64,000 nucleotides of DNA from Desulfolinea sp964487745 (GCA_964487745.1 CAZASG010000001.1:62001-126000); one strand, 5' to 3'. Shown: positions 49,360-58,461, counted from the stretch's first letter. A program made the numbers and translations. Notes: generated from the sequence alone by a model not told the origin.

Positions 49360-50304
49360 ATGAAGAAACTCTTTCTTTTCCTGCTCACACTCACCTTCAT
49401 TCTAGCCAGTTGCGCCCCCTCCGCCCCAACAGGAATTCCCGTCACAGCTCAGGAAGCCCCGACCCCATCCTCTGAAATAGACAGAGCTCTTTCTGCCGAG
49501 ATTATTGAAGCCCAGGGGGATGTGAACGCTCAACTTGCCGAACAGGATAACTTCATCCCCGCCCAGATCGGGATGCTGCTCTCCGCTATCAGCCATCTCA
49601 AAACCGGCAACGATGGCTATAGCCGCCTTGATCTGATCAACGGCAGCATCGTGCGTGTGGGACCCCGATCCCATTTTTCGCTAGAAGATATTCATGAAGA
49701 AGATCAGGGAACTGTCGCCCGTCTGAAAATGACCATCGGACAAGTCTGGATCATCTTGAACGGCGGCGAAGTGAACGTCGAAACGTCCACCGGATTAGCC
49801 GGGATACGCGGCTCGTATATGGGCATCCGCGTGGAGGCTGACTCAGCCCGGATTTCCTGTCTCGAGGGGACCTGTACCCTCGAGACTCCCACCGAGAGCA
49901 TCACCATCCCCATCGGGCAGACCGCCATAGCCAAAGAAGATAAACCCATTCAGCTTGAGCCTCTGAGCAAAGAAGACTTGCAAGGCTGGCTCGACTTCAA
50001 TCCCGAAGCCGCCGATCTCGTCGAAGGCTTTGTCTCCGAGCAGGAACCCACGTCCCTCCCCACCTCTGCCCCTACCACAGAAGAATCATCCAGCGCTCCC
50101 ACAGGGCATGTAAAACTTCCGCCATTATCCTGCCTGAGCAGCGGTGACTGTGAAGAATATTGCCGTGCCGGAGAAGAGGATCATCCCGCCGAGTGCGAAG
50201 CCTTTGAAAGCGCCTTGATCGCTCAAGGAGTCAATTTTGGAGCCTTTAAGTCCTGCATAGATGGCGGTGGCGATCCGCAAACCTGCGCCGATAATGCCCG
50301 CTAG
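49360..50304 (+). CDS. FecR-domain lipoprotein
   Basis: The start at 49360 (314 residues) gives a proper signal peptide with the lipobox ILASC; the longer frame from 49327 overlaps tag. Residues about 40-195 form a FecR-type beta domain (LINGSIVRVGPRSHFSLED, GQVWIILNGGEVNVETSTGLAGIRGSYMGI, SCLEGTCTLETP). A Pro/Thr/Ser linker follows, and a C-terminal Cys-rich segment has six Cys (CLSSGDCEEYCRAGE...C...C..C). No TonB receptor is expected here, so the protein probably acts at the surface. The role is unknown. Confidence 0.7.
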   Translation: MKKLFLFLLTLTFILASCAPSAPTGIPVTAQEAPTPSSEIDRALSAEIIEAQGDVNAQLAEQDNFIPAQIGMLLSAISHLKTGNDGYSRLDLINGSIVRVGPRSHFSLEDIHEEDQGTVARLKMTIGQVWIILNGGEVNVETSTGLAGIRGSYMGIRVEADSARISCLEGTCTLETPTESITIPIGQTAIAKEDKPIQLEPLSKEDLQGWLDFNPEAADLVEGFVSEQEPTSLPTSAPTTEESSSAPTGHVKLPPLSCLSSGDCEEYCRAGEEDHPAECEAFESALIAQGVNFGAFKSCIDGGGDPQTCADNAR

Positions 50305-50381
50305 AAGAAACGAAAAGCTAACTCTTTCGTATACTGTTATGAACATTATCTTTGTCAGTAAGACAAAGGAAAGGAAAGAAA

Positions 50382-50720
50382 ATGGAAAGCTGGATCATTA
50401 TCTCCTTGATAGCCCTTCTATTGATCGTCGGACTTGCTGTATTCGTTCTCAAAAAGGACAAAACCTACGAACCCGATTATCGCGTCTTTTTCATTTTGGG
50501 TGTTACCTGGCTGCCCCTTGGCATCGCTACTGATAATCCCGCCTTCACAGGGATGGGCGCTGTCTTCATGGTGCTGGGGCTGGCAAACCGCGATAAATGG
50601 AAGGAACAAGAAAAATTCTCAGAGATGGACCCGGATAAACGACGTTTGAAGATCATCCTGATCGTCGGGTTGACTCTTCTTTTATTGATAGGGGCTGCAA
50701 CTTATTTTCTGGCGAGATAA
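50382..50720 (+). CDS. Small three-TM membrane protein
   Basis: The ATG at 50382 follows AAGGAAAGG (112 residues). Hydrophobic segments lie at about 4-24 (WIIISLIALLLIVGLAVFVL), 36-64 (FFILGVTWLPLGIATDN...MGAVFMVLGLA) and 88-108 (IILIVGLTLLLLIGAATYFL), with a charged loop between the second and third. No family is recognised. It has its own terminator. Confidence 0.6.
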   Translation: MESWIIISLIALLLIVGLAVFVLKKDKTYEPDYRVFFILGVTWLPLGIATDNPAFTGMGAVFMVLGLANRDKWKEQEKFSEMDPDKRRLKIILIVGLTLLLLIGAATYFLAR

Positions 50721-50740
50721 CCCAAACGCAGAAAAGAACA

Positions 50741-50772
50741 AAAAAACTTGCGAAGGATTTCGCAAGTTTTTT
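50741..50772 (+). terminator. Intrinsic terminator
   Basis: AAAAAACTTGCGAA pairs with TTCGCAAGTTTTTT around a short loop, followed by a T run. Confidence 0.85.
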
Positions 50773-50889
50773 CATCTCACAGCGAATTTCAATGGCAAAA
50801 TGATCTTTTTCGCAAGATAGCAAGCCCAAATCCACGAGTGTGGCGACACTAAATCGGAGTAAAAGGTCATATTTTGTAGATGATGTCCT

Positions 50890-50918
50890 TCACTGGGACA
50901 ATTCAGGGCATTATAATA
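50890..50918 (+). promoter_or_regulatory. Probable promoter of the Rrf2 regulator gene
   Basis: TTCACT at 50890-50895 and TATAAT at 50913-50918 are separated by 17 bases, 42 bases ahead of the ATG at 50960. AGAAGGA is the ribosome binding site. An operator cannot be identified by eye. Confidence 0.5.
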
Positions 50919-50959
50919 TTATTGATAAACATTACCTGTTTTAGAAGAAGGATAAAATC

Positions 50960-51358
50960 ATGCAAATTACCCGCCAAGCCGATTACGCAGTCCGCGCCGT
51001 TTTATATCTCTCCCGTTTGGGGCAGGGAAATCGCGCGGCGACCAGTCAGATCGCTGAAGATCAACACATCCCGCCCTCTTTCCTCGCAAAGATCATATCT
51101 CAACTATCCATCGCAGGGTTGTTGAACACATCCCGTGGTGCCCGGGGCGGTGTGACCTTGGCGCGTTCACCTGAAAAGATCACCTTACTGGAAGTTGTTG
51201 AAGCCATTGACGGTCCCATCCGCCTGAACGAATGCGCCCACTCTGATGGAATGTGTGCTTTCAGCGAAGATTGCCCGCTCGTTTCGATCTGGCAAGATGC
51301 CCAAAGCGATCTCGTAAAACGCCTGAGCGGCACCAATTTTGGGCAATTTTTAAACTAA
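50960..51358 (+). CDS. Rrf2-family transcriptional regulator with Fe-S cysteines
   Basis: The 132-residue protein has the winged-helix Rrf2 signature MQITRQADYAVRAVLYLS (residues 1-18), DQHIPPSFLAKIISQL as recognition helix, and GLLNTSRGARGGVTLARSPE as wing. Three Cys in NECAHSDGMCAFSEDCPL (spacing C-x5-C-x5-C) match the Fe-S ligands of IscR/NsrR-like members. It likely senses Fe-S status, NO or redox state. No isc or suf gene is adjacent, so targets are unknown. Confidence 0.9.
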   Translation: MQITRQADYAVRAVLYLSRLGQGNRAATSQIAEDQHIPPSFLAKIISQLSIAGLLNTSRGARGGVTLARSPEKITLLEVVEAIDGPIRLNECAHSDGMCAFSEDCPLVSIWQDAQSDLVKRLSGTNFGQFLN

Positions 51359-51383
51359 CTGACCTATCCAATGCACATCTAAG

Positions 51384-51415
51384 AGGCTTCGTGGATATTC
51401 CACGAAGCCTTTTTA
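51384..51415 (+). terminator. Intrinsic terminator after the Rrf2 gene
   Basis: AGGCTTCGTGG pairs with CCACGAAGCCT around ATATT, followed by TTTTT. Confidence 0.9.
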
Positions 51416-51461
51416 AATTGCGCATATAATTAGGAATATAAAAGTCGCTCTGCAGGAGATA

Positions 51462-52358
51462 ATGATGCAAAGAAAAAACCTGATCCGCCTACTCCTACTT
51501 CTCTCCCTGTTCGTCACTCTGGGATGTGCAATGCCCGCCCTGCCATTTCTGGATAGCGCGCCCGAAGCTGCGCCACCCACAGCCGTGGATGCAGATACGC
51601 TCGCGACCATGGTAGCTGATTCCGTTAACAAAAAAGTGAGTCAGACCCTCGAAGCATTGCCGCCACCGCCTACCGCCACACCGCTGCCGACCCAAACACC
51701 AATGCCTAGCCCCACAGCAACCTTTACGATCACGCCTACCCCGACAGAAATCGTTTATCCTGAAACAGGCAGCGCCCTGATCGAAAATGAAGAAGGCAAG
51801 ATCACCTATTATGACTACACGGGTGGCTACAAAGCAGATCTACCTCTCAATTGGCTGGCTGTCCGCCCCGGCGAAGAGGAATATACCGCTGCCTGGGCAT
51901 TGCCCATTGCTTCTGAGCCTACAGTACAGCAAGCACTGCAAAGTATGCAGAGCCTCGACCCGAACTCCTTCCGCCTCTTTGTACTCGATACTCAGGATGA
52001 GCATTTCGATAATGGTTTCCTGAGCAATATCAACTTCCTGTTGGGCGAAGAAAGTGAAGCCACCCTGGACGAAATCTTTGCCCAGAACGTGCTCGAACTC
52101 CCACAAGCCATCCCGGGTTTAGTGGTGGTTGATTCTCATTTGGACGTGACTGCTTCCGGGCAGGAGGTCGGCATCGTCATCTCCGAATGGGATGCGCAAC
52201 TCGCCACAGGCGAAGATATCCGTCTACATCAGAAACAAGCCATCTTGCTGGTCAAAAACCGTGCATTGGTGATCACGTTCACCAGCACAGTCGATTTCAA
52301 GGATACAGTGATTGCTGATTTTGATACGCTGGTGAATGGGTTTATGTTGTTGGATTAA
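51462..52358 (+). CDS. Lipoprotein of unknown function
   Basis: The 298-residue protein has GCAGGAG just before two adjacent ATGs; the second, 51465, may be the real start. The lipobox is VTLGC. A Pro/Thr linker (about 65-95) precedes a globular alpha/beta part (about 105-298) with YDYTGGYKADLPLNWLAV at its beginning, similar to PsbP-like/DUF1795-type folds that often follow such lipid anchors. No catalytic motif is seen. It is convergent with sbcD. Confidence 0.6.
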   Translation: MMQRKNLIRLLLLLSLFVTLGCAMPALPFLDSAPEAAPPTAVDADTLATMVADSVNKKVSQTLEALPPPPTATPLPTQTPMPSPTATFTITPTPTEIVYPETGSALIENEEGKITYYDYTGGYKADLPLNWLAVRPGEEEYTAAWALPIASEPTVQQALQSMQSLDPNSFRLFVLDTQDEHFDNGFLSNINFLLGEESEATLDEIFAQNVLELPQAIPGLVVVDSHLDVTASGQEVGIVISEWDAQLATGEDIRLHQKQAILLVKNRALVITFTSTVDFKDTVIADFDTLVNGFMLLD

Positions 52359-52377
52359 TAGCTTTTCCCCCAAAAGC

Positions 52378-52415
52378 AAAGTGACCGTCACCTTAGCGGT
52401 GACGGTCACTTTTTA
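52378..52415. terminator. Bidirectional terminator between lipoprotein and sbcD genes
   Basis: AAAGTGACCGTCACC pairs with GGTGACGGTCACTTT around a short TTAGC loop, with A and T runs on each side. It overlaps the sbcD stop by three bases. Confidence 0.85.
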
Positions 52416-53645
52416 ATTCTCTTCTTCCTCTTGCACAATCTCGCCGGCTAAATTCTGCAGAGCCTCTGCTTCCCCCTGATCTGTTTGCATGGTCTTCCAA
52501 TATTGCTCCAGCAATTCTAGCGGAGAGAGGCTGCTTACCGTCTGGTCGGCTGCCAAGCGGATGCGAGCCTCGACCTGCGGCTTCTTCACCAAATGAAACT
52601 CGAAAGCATCCTTCGCATATTTGCGCAGGACAGGCTCGTCGATGAGCGTATCCCATTCACGGGGATACTCGACCACAAGACGCACAATAGCGTCTTTTAG
52701 CTGCTCTTTCGGTGCGAGCTTCTTGAGCAATTCATCCATTAAGCTCAATTCACTTTTCGGTTTAGCGTAGAGATCAATAAAAGGACGGATACCAGTTAAC
52801 TCACGCCAATCTACTTTCGTCTTTCCCTTTTCCACATTTGCGATGACATAAAATTTCTGATCTTTCACTTCCCCAAAATCGACGCGTTCGATCGAGCCCG
52901 GATAGACCACAGGCGGATGCGCGTTCTCGTTCAGGTTCTGCGGTTTGTGAATATGCCCGAGGGCAACATAATCCAGCCTTTTATCTTTGACCAATGAGCC
53001 GGACAAGACAAGGTCGTTACCCAACATCACCATCCGCTCAGCACCGTATTTCGCACCTTGCACGGAGGCGTGCGCCGTCAAAACGACGGGAATGTCCGGA
53101 TCAACTTGCTCGAAGGCACTTTCAACAAAATCGCCAAGCAATTCTTCCAGTTTGTCATAAACCTTTTCGTTATCTTCCCCGCTCATCTGTGAATACGCCA
53201 TCATCCCTGATTTGGAGACCCAGGGCAGGGCGATGATCTGTACGGGCAGATCCAATTCTTCGGCAGAGAGAAATTGGGGCTTATCCAAGATACGGATATT
53301 TGGTACTTGAAGAGTACCAAACTCCTGAAGAGCGTGGGCACGTCCCGTTGCCGGAGAGAGATCGTGATTCCCCACGAGTAAAAGCGTCGGGATCTGGGCT
53401 TCGCTTAAACGGTAGATGCGTTTGCCCCACTCACGTTGATAAGTGGGAGCAGGTGAACGGTCCTTGTATGTATCGCCCGCGAAGATAACAATATCCACTT
53501 TTTCGTCGATGGCGGCATCCACAATGGTATCCAGCGATTTCAGGAAGTCCAATACGCGCAGCGGGAGTCCCGTCTCAGGGTCATGGCGACCGTAATTTGC
53601 CATATCAATATGAGCATCAGCGAAGTGTAGAAGTTTAAGAGTCAT
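52413..53645 (-). CDS. sbcD: Exonuclease SbcD/Mre11-like nuclease
   Basis: The 410-residue protein has the calcineurin-like phosphodiesterase motifs: LLHFADAHID (D-x-H), IVIFAGDTYKDRSP, LLLVGNHDLSP, VVLTAHASVQG and YVALGHIHKPQ. These bind two metal ions for Mn-dependent double-strand end processing. Its usual ATPase partner SbcC/Rad50 is not encoded downstream, where a convergent gene lies, or upstream. The start codon overlaps the stop of the preceding small gene by one base (TAATG). Confidence 0.88.
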   Translation of the reverse strand: MTLKLLHFADAHIDMANYGRHDPETGLPLRVLDFLKSLDTIVDAAIDEKVDIVIFAGDTYKDRSPAPTYQREWGKRIYRLSEAQIPTLLLVGNHDLSPATGRAHALQEFGTLQVPNIRILDKPQFLSAEELDLPVQIIALPWVSKSGMMAYSQMSGEDNEKVYDKLEELLGDFVESAFEQVDPDIPVVLTAHASVQGAKYGAERMVMLGNDLVLSGSLVKDKRLDYVALGHIHKPQNLNENAHPPVVYPGSIERVDFGEVKDQKFYVIANVEKGKTKVDWRELTGIRPFIDLYAKPKSELSLMDELLKKLAPKEQLKDAIVRLVVEYPREWDTLIDEPVLRKYAKDAFEFHLVKKPQVEARIRLAADQTVSSLSPLELLEQYWKTMQTDQGEAEALQNLAGEIVQEEEEN

Positions 53646-54037
53646 TAGAGATTTTTATAGTATTTCTTGCGAATATCGACCAGAGAGCTTTTGCCCTTGA
53701 CGACTGACATGATCTCATCGGCGGTAAAAAATTGTAATTCAGCAACGGTAAAGGTCATTCGCAGGTCGCGATGGTCGTAGGGAATATCAGAAAGGTCATG
53801 AATGGAGCGCAGGACAAGCACATTGGCAGGGATGCTTTTGAAAGGCGGATATTTTTTATTAAGATGTTCGGCTTCCTGCTTTTCAGCGGAACTTCTGTGG
53901 GCAACCATGCGCTTGCGTTCAGCCAACTCGGCTTCTTTCTTTGCTTTTTCTCGTCGTATACCCCAATAAGCCAACCCGCCGATCAGGAGGATAAAAAGAA
54001 GGGGAACGCCACATCCGACAAGTGTTGTTATATCCAT
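53645..54037 (-). CDS. Small membrane-anchored protein of unknown function
   Basis: The 130-residue protein has one N-terminal TM segment (about 5-27, LVGCGVPLLFILLIGGLAYWGI), a charged coiled-coil stretch rich in Lys, Glu and Arg (about 28-62), then a small domain (YPPFKSIPANVLVLRSIHDLSDIPYDHRDLRMTF...). No family is recognised. It lies three bases after the C39-like peptidase gene and overlaps sbcD by one base, so the three are probably cotranscribed. Confidence 0.6.
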   Translation of the reverse strand: MDITTLVGCGVPLLFILLIGGLAYWGIRREKAKKEAELAERKRMVAHRSSAEKQEAEHLNKKYPPFKSIPANVLVLRSIHDLSDIPYDHRDLRMTFTVAELQFFTADEIMSVVKGKSSLVDIRKKYYKNL

Positions 54038-54040
54038 TTT

Positions 54041-55363
54041 CTATTCCACACCCCACTGTTCGAGGTAGAAAAGCCCCGGCGAAAAGTTTGGATTCAGGCG
54101 CACGGCTTCGCGCATATCCGCAAAGGCATTCACATAATCGCCAACGGCATATTCTGCCATCGCGCGCCAGTAGAGGCTCTCCTCGAGGGTCGGCTCGCTG
54201 ATGGTCTCGTTGAGGGTCGTATCGGCAAGATTGATCACATCCTGATAGCGTCCGCTGTAGAAATATGCCCAATAGGGCGAAGTTTGATACCACATGATCC
54301 GGTAAGGGCGCTGCGCATCTTCCTGCCCAAGCTCGGCATAGAGGGCAAAGGCACGGTCGAAGGTGGCGGCTGCTTCAGCATAACGCTGCAATCTCACCAA
54401 ACTCGTTCCCTGGTTGAAGATCGCAAAGAATTTGTCGTTACCCTCGAGGGTGGGTTCTTCGGCTTCAGCGATCTCGAGGGCATGCTGATCTGCCCACATT
54501 TCATCCTGCCAGGGACCCAGCAACTCAAGCACCTTCTGCTCATCATCGGCCGGATAAACGACAACGAAAAGATTATTGAAGGAGCGCCAGCCCTCTTCAA
54601 AAACGGGGTACTCGACGGGGAAATTCGGTCCGTCGTTGTAGGTATCCTGCACGATGAAATTCTCGCCAAGATCGTTATAGCCAGTCACAAATTGGTAATG
54701 CCCCAGCCAGGCAACCTTGCCCGTGTAATCTCTTTCAGAACGTCCTTTTTCGATCAGGACAGGATAGCCCGCCGCAATGAAGCGCTTGATCAGGTCGATC
54801 TCCCCGCCATAACGGGACAAAGCGCGGAATTCGGTTTGTTCATTGACAAAATCGACCATCTCGTAGGGCATGACGTTTTTGTCCGTTTTCCCGCGTTGGA
54901 TGAAATCGAGTTCTTCATCCGCCACACCCGGTTTGACGACTTTGGCAACATCATCACGGTTGCCTTCCCAGCCCCAGAATTTGAGCGCCATCGTCAGGTT
55001 GGAGGGACCGCAATAATTCCAGCGATTCTCCTGATCGACGTAGATCACATTCTGCACACGCCCAATCTCGGGATAGGGCGTCGGGACGATAGTTGCCGTC
55101 ATTGTTGGGACAGGCGTATGAGTCACTCCAGCAGGCGTGAGTGTAAAGGTTGGTGTCGCCTGAGCAACAGCCGACGTTGGCTCCGGCGTGGAAGGCTCAA
55201 AGATCGCCTCGTCGGGCGGGTTGAAATAGTATTTGATCTGGGTGCGCAAATTATCCACACGCCACGCCAGCCGTGAGTGGATCGGGGGAACAAAGTAGAG
55301 GCCGATCAGCGCGGCGATGCCAAGGAGTATCCACAAAAAGATGCGGGGATTTTTGAGTTTCAT
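54041..55363 (-). CDS. C39-like cysteine peptidase with TPR-like tail, membrane-anchored
   Basis: The 440-residue protein has an N-terminal TM anchor (about 9-26) and a Pro/Thr linker (55-97). A papain-like C39_2 domain (about 100-275) has Cys118 in NYCGPSNLTMALKFWGW and His222 in LGHYQFVTGYND, the catalytic pair. A C-terminal TPR-like part follows (about 300-435: AIFNQGTSLVRLQRYAEAAATFDRAF). It probably cleaves or binds peptides outside the membrane. C39 domains often remove double-Gly leaders, but no ABC exporter is fused here. Confidence 0.8.
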   Translation of the reverse strand: MKLKNPRIFLWILLGIAALIGLYFVPPIHSRLAWRVDNLRTQIKYYFNPPDEAIFEPSTPEPTSAVAQATPTFTLTPAGVTHTPVPTMTATIVPTPYPEIGRVQNVIYVDQENRWNYCGPSNLTMALKFWGWEGNRDDVAKVVKPGVADEELDFIQRGKTDKNVMPYEMVDFVNEQTEFRALSRYGGEIDLIKRFIAAGYPVLIEKGRSERDYTGKVAWLGHYQFVTGYNDLGENFIVQDTYNDGPNFPVEYPVFEEGWRSFNNLFVVVYPADDEQKVLELLGPWQDEMWADQHALEIAEAEEPTLEGNDKFFAIFNQGTSLVRLQRYAEAAATFDRAFALYAELGQEDAQRPYRIMWYQTSPYWAYFYSGRYQDVINLADTTLNETISEPTLEESLYWRAMAEYAVGDYVNAFADMREAVRLNPNFSPGLFYLEQWGVE

Positions 55364-55434
55364 GGAGGCGATTATACTCGAAGTAAATTTGTGCTAAACT
55401 TGCTTTGTACTCGTAAATATTGGGACATTCACTT

Positions 55435-56394
55435 ATGGGACAGGCCACAAAAATGATCACCTTTAAAACATTTTCATTCACAAAAAATATAACGCGCAGA
55501 ATATGGGAGTTTGGTGATGACAAGATAAAGATTCACACAAAATCTCTTAATTCTGAGTTTGATATAGAAATAAAATACGAAGAAATCAAATTTGTAGAAA
55601 CCAAACTGATTAGAAATTCAGATTGGGCATGGATAGCTTTCATGCTTCTATCTGGGTTTTACATAATACGGCTCTTCCTTCGTAGTTTTTCCTTATATCA
55701 ACCAACATCGCTGATTCCGGAAAAAATAGTTGTCACAATTGCGCTCTTTTTATTTATCCCCATATTTTGGAAGAAAGAAACTTATTCCTTTTTAGACATT
55801 AATAAGTATATTCTCACAACATTCAGTGCAAGCAAAAATAATCGAAATATTTTACTGAATGCAATAGATCTTGTTAGGAAAAAAGCAAGCCTAATTGAAG
55901 AAATCCACTTTAGTGATCCTTTACCAATAGCTCCACCAATTCATGAATTATCTGAATATAATTTTCCTGATTACATTAAAAAGAATGTCTTGAGATTTTA
56001 TGATGACAAAGTAATCATAAAAAGAACTAGCTTGGTTGAGGAAAGAACTCTAGTAATAGAGTATGATGAAATAACAAGTAACAAAAAATTCAAATCAGTA
56101 AACAGAGCTTGGGGTAATATTTGGTCCTATTGGCTCATTTTTGTATTTACACTAAGCTCATTACTTACAGCTTGGTTTCCGCAGTTTGTACACGGAAATG
56201 TTTTGCTTGCACAAATACTGTTAGGGTGTTTAGCATTATTAATCCCTTTGTTCCTTTTGGGATATCTCAAACAAGAATATTTAGGTTACTTTGATAAAGA
56301 TGATGTTTTAGTATTATGGACACGAATAAATAACAAGAACCAAGAAAAAGTTGAGCAGATTGCTGAATTTATAAAAGGAAAAATCACTATCTAA
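55435..56394 (+). CDS. Membrane protein with internal duplication, AT-rich
   Basis: The start could be 55435 or 55453; neither has a good ribosome binding site. The product of about 319 residues consists of two related halves: each has WEFGDDKIKIHT/LRFYDDKVIIKR, then IEIKYEEI/LVIEYDEI, then two TM segments, then YSFLDINKYILTTF/LGYFDKDDVLVLWT. The repeats suggest a duplicated two-TM unit with a PH-like beta module. The gene is much more AT-rich than its neighbours and stands alone between oppositely oriented operons, which suggests horizontal acquisition. The function is unknown. Confidence 0.65.
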   Translation: MGQATKMITFKTFSFTKNITRRIWEFGDDKIKIHTKSLNSEFDIEIKYEEIKFVETKLIRNSDWAWIAFMLLSGFYIIRLFLRSFSLYQPTSLIPEKIVVTIALFLFIPIFWKKETYSFLDINKYILTTFSASKNNRNILLNAIDLVRKKASLIEEIHFSDPLPIAPPIHELSEYNFPDYIKKNVLRFYDDKVIIKRTSLVEERTLVIEYDEITSNKKFKSVNRAWGNIWSYWLIFVFTLSSLLTAWFPQFVHGNVLLAQILLGCLALLIPLFLLGYLKQEYLGYFDKDDVLVLWTRINNKNQEKVEQIAEFIKGKITI

Positions 56395-56423
56395 TCAAAT
56401 AATTAGCTAATAATCAAACTAGC

Positions 56424-56452
56424 AAAAACGCACTCTTAGGAGTGCGTTTTTT
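56424..56452. terminator. Bidirectional intrinsic terminator
   Basis: AAAAACGCACTC pairs with GAGTGCGTTTTTT around TTAG, between the duplicated membrane protein gene and the convergent ABC gene. Confidence 0.85.
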
Positions 56453-56475
56453 GTATCACCTTCATGTCTTAGTTA

Positions 56476-58407
56476 TCAAGCCCTAAATTGTGTCTCGTAT
56501 AACTCTTTATACAAACCACTCTCAGCGAGCAATTCATCATGCGTGCCCTGCTCTACCAGCCTGCCATCCTGCATCACCAAGATCTTATCTGCCGCAAGGA
56601 TCGTCGAAAGACGATGCGCAATCACCAAGCTGCTGCGTCCCTTCATTACTTCCTGCAAGGCATTCTGGATCAACTCTTCAGAGAGCGAATCAAGGTGGGA
56701 TGTGGCTTCATCCAAAACCAGGATGCGCGGATCTTTGAGCACCACGCGCGCAATGGCCACACGCTGACGTTCCCCGCCGCTCAGACGATAACCTCGCTCA
56801 CCCACCACCGTATCATAACCATCGGGCAGGGCGGCAATAAAATCGTGGATATTCGCCGTTTTACAGGCCGCGATCACTTCTTCAGCCGTCGCATCGGGGC
56901 GGGCATAGCGCAAATTCGCACCGATCGTATCGTAGAAGAGATAGGTTTCCTGCGTAACCATGCCGATATGCTCAGCCAGCGTATTGAGCGCCAAGTCACG
57001 GATATCGTGTCCGTCCAGTTGCACCGTCCCCTCGGTGGGATCGTAGAGGCGTGGGATCATGTAGGTCGTAGTCGATTTGCCCGCTCCGCTTGGGCCAACC
57101 AAGGCGACGAGTTGACCGGGCTCGATACTGAAGTTGACGTCGCGCAAGGCCCACTGCGGAGCTGAACCAGTTTGGGATGAGTCCGTATCGCTCCCATCCT
57201 TAGGCTTGCCGCGCGGTTTAAGATGAGCTTCGCTGCCACCCCACGTAAAGCGCGCGATCTCATCCAATCCGATCTTTTCTCCTTCCCCCAGACCTTCGTA
57301 GGCAAAAGAGACCTTATCAAAAACGACCTGCCCATTCACATTGGTGAGAGCTTTGGGGGATGCTTTTTCCGCGATCTCGATGGGAATATCGAGCACTTCA
57401 AAAACGCGTTCAAAACTGACCATGCTCTGCGCCACCTCGACCTGGGCATTGGTGAGCGACATCAGCGGACCATAAAGCTGGGTAAGATAGCTGCCAAAAG
57501 CGACGATGGTACCGATGGTGAATGCGCCCTGCAAAACGAGATGTCCACCCACCCAAAAGACAACGGCTGAGCCCACCGCGCTGACCACGCTCAGGATCAT
57601 AAAAAACCAGTGCCCGACGACGGCGCGGCGGATGCCAATATCGCGAACCAGAGCGCCATCGTGGCTAAAACGGTCGAATTCTGTTTTCTCTCGTCCAAAT
57701 AATTTGACCAATAAAGCGCCGCTGATGTTAAGCGTCTCGTTCATGGTGGCATTCATTTCGGCGTTCATTTCCATCGAGTCGCGTGTGAGGGCGCGGAGCG
57801 TTTTTCCGATCTTGCGGGCGGGGAAGATGAAGAAAGGCAGAATAGCCAAGCCCAGCAGTGTGAGACGCCATTCAAGTGCGAGCATGATGCCCAGCGTGGC
57901 AACCAGCGAAACCGAATTTGAGATGATCGAAACCATTGTGTTGCTGATAGCACGTTGTGCACCGACCACGTCGTTGTTAAGCCGCGACATGAGTTCGCCT
58001 GTGCGCGTTTGGGTGAAAAAACGCAAAGACATGCGCTGCAAATGTCCGTAAAGTGCGCGGCGCAGATCGTAGATGACACCCTCGCCGATCTGTGAGTTAA
58101 GGCGGCGCTGTAAAACGCCGATCGCGCCATTGACGAGTGGCACACCGATCATCCCGAGGGCAAGCCAATTCAGGCGCACAAAATCTCCATTGGGGATGGC
58201 GTTGTCGATCAGGTCTCTGTACAAAAGTGGGGAGATGAGTGTGATCCCCGAGATCATCAAGATCGTAAATAACAAGCCCAAAGCCTGTAAACGATAGGGT
58301 TTAGCGATCTCCCAGGCGCGCAGAAGTAACTCGCGCGTGATCTCCGGTTGATCCTGTTCTTCGTCATGTTTTAAGTAAGCGTACCAGCCTGCTCCGTGAA
58401 AACCCAT
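56476..58407 (-). CDS. ABC exporter, fused permease and ATPase
   Basis: The 643-residue half-transporter has six TM segments in about 40-330 and a nucleotide-binding domain (about 370-640): Walker A LVGPSGAGKSTTT, Q-loop MVTQETYLF, signature LSGGERQRVAIARV, Walker B ILVLDEATSHLDS, and His in IAHRLST. It belongs to the MsbA/multidrug exporter type and should act as a dimer. About 55 extra residues (EGLGEGEKIGLDEIARF...TGSAPQ) are inserted early in the NBD before WALRDVNFSI. GGAGGT lies six bases from the ATG. Confidence 0.92.
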   Translation of the reverse strand: MGFHGAGWYAYLKHDEEQDQPEITRELLLRAWEIAKPYRLQALGLLFTILMISGITLISPLLYRDLIDNAIPNGDFVRLNWLALGMIGVPLVNGAIGVLQRRLNSQIGEGVIYDLRRALYGHLQRMSLRFFTQTRTGELMSRLNNDVVGAQRAISNTMVSIISNSVSLVATLGIMLALEWRLTLLGLAILPFFIFPARKIGKTLRALTRDSMEMNAEMNATMNETLNISGALLVKLFGREKTEFDRFSHDGALVRDIGIRRAVVGHWFFMILSVVSAVGSAVVFWVGGHLVLQGAFTIGTIVAFGSYLTQLYGPLMSLTNAQVEVAQSMVSFERVFEVLDIPIEIAEKASPKALTNVNGQVVFDKVSFAYEGLGEGEKIGLDEIARFTWGGSEAHLKPRGKPKDGSDTDSSQTGSAPQWALRDVNFSIEPGQLVALVGPSGAGKSTTTYMIPRLYDPTEGTVQLDGHDIRDLALNTLAEHIGMVTQETYLFYDTIGANLRYARPDATAEEVIAACKTANIHDFIAALPDGYDTVVGERGYRLSGGERQRVAIARVVLKDPRILVLDEATSHLDSLSEELIQNALQEVMKGRSSLVIAHRLSTILAADKILVMQDGRLVEQGTHDELLAESGLYKELYETQFRA

Positions 58408-58430
58408 AAAGTACCTCCGTTAGAGGGACA

Positions 58431-58461
58431 GATGACAGTCACTTTAAAAGTGACTGTCATC
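58431..58461. repeat. Perfect palindrome in the ABC exporter leader
   Basis: GATGACAGTCACTTT and AAAGTGACTGTCATC pair around one base. It lies 24 bases upstream of the ABC start codon, in the leader of that gene, where it could act as a hairpin or an operator. Confidence 0.6.

Noticed and set aside
53771..55276. A 501-codon plus-strand open frame over the C39-like peptidase and its neighbour
   Set aside because: It spans two minus-strand genes with clear motifs (C118, H222, TPR-like tail), has no domain of its own, and looks like an antisense shadow in GC-rich codons.
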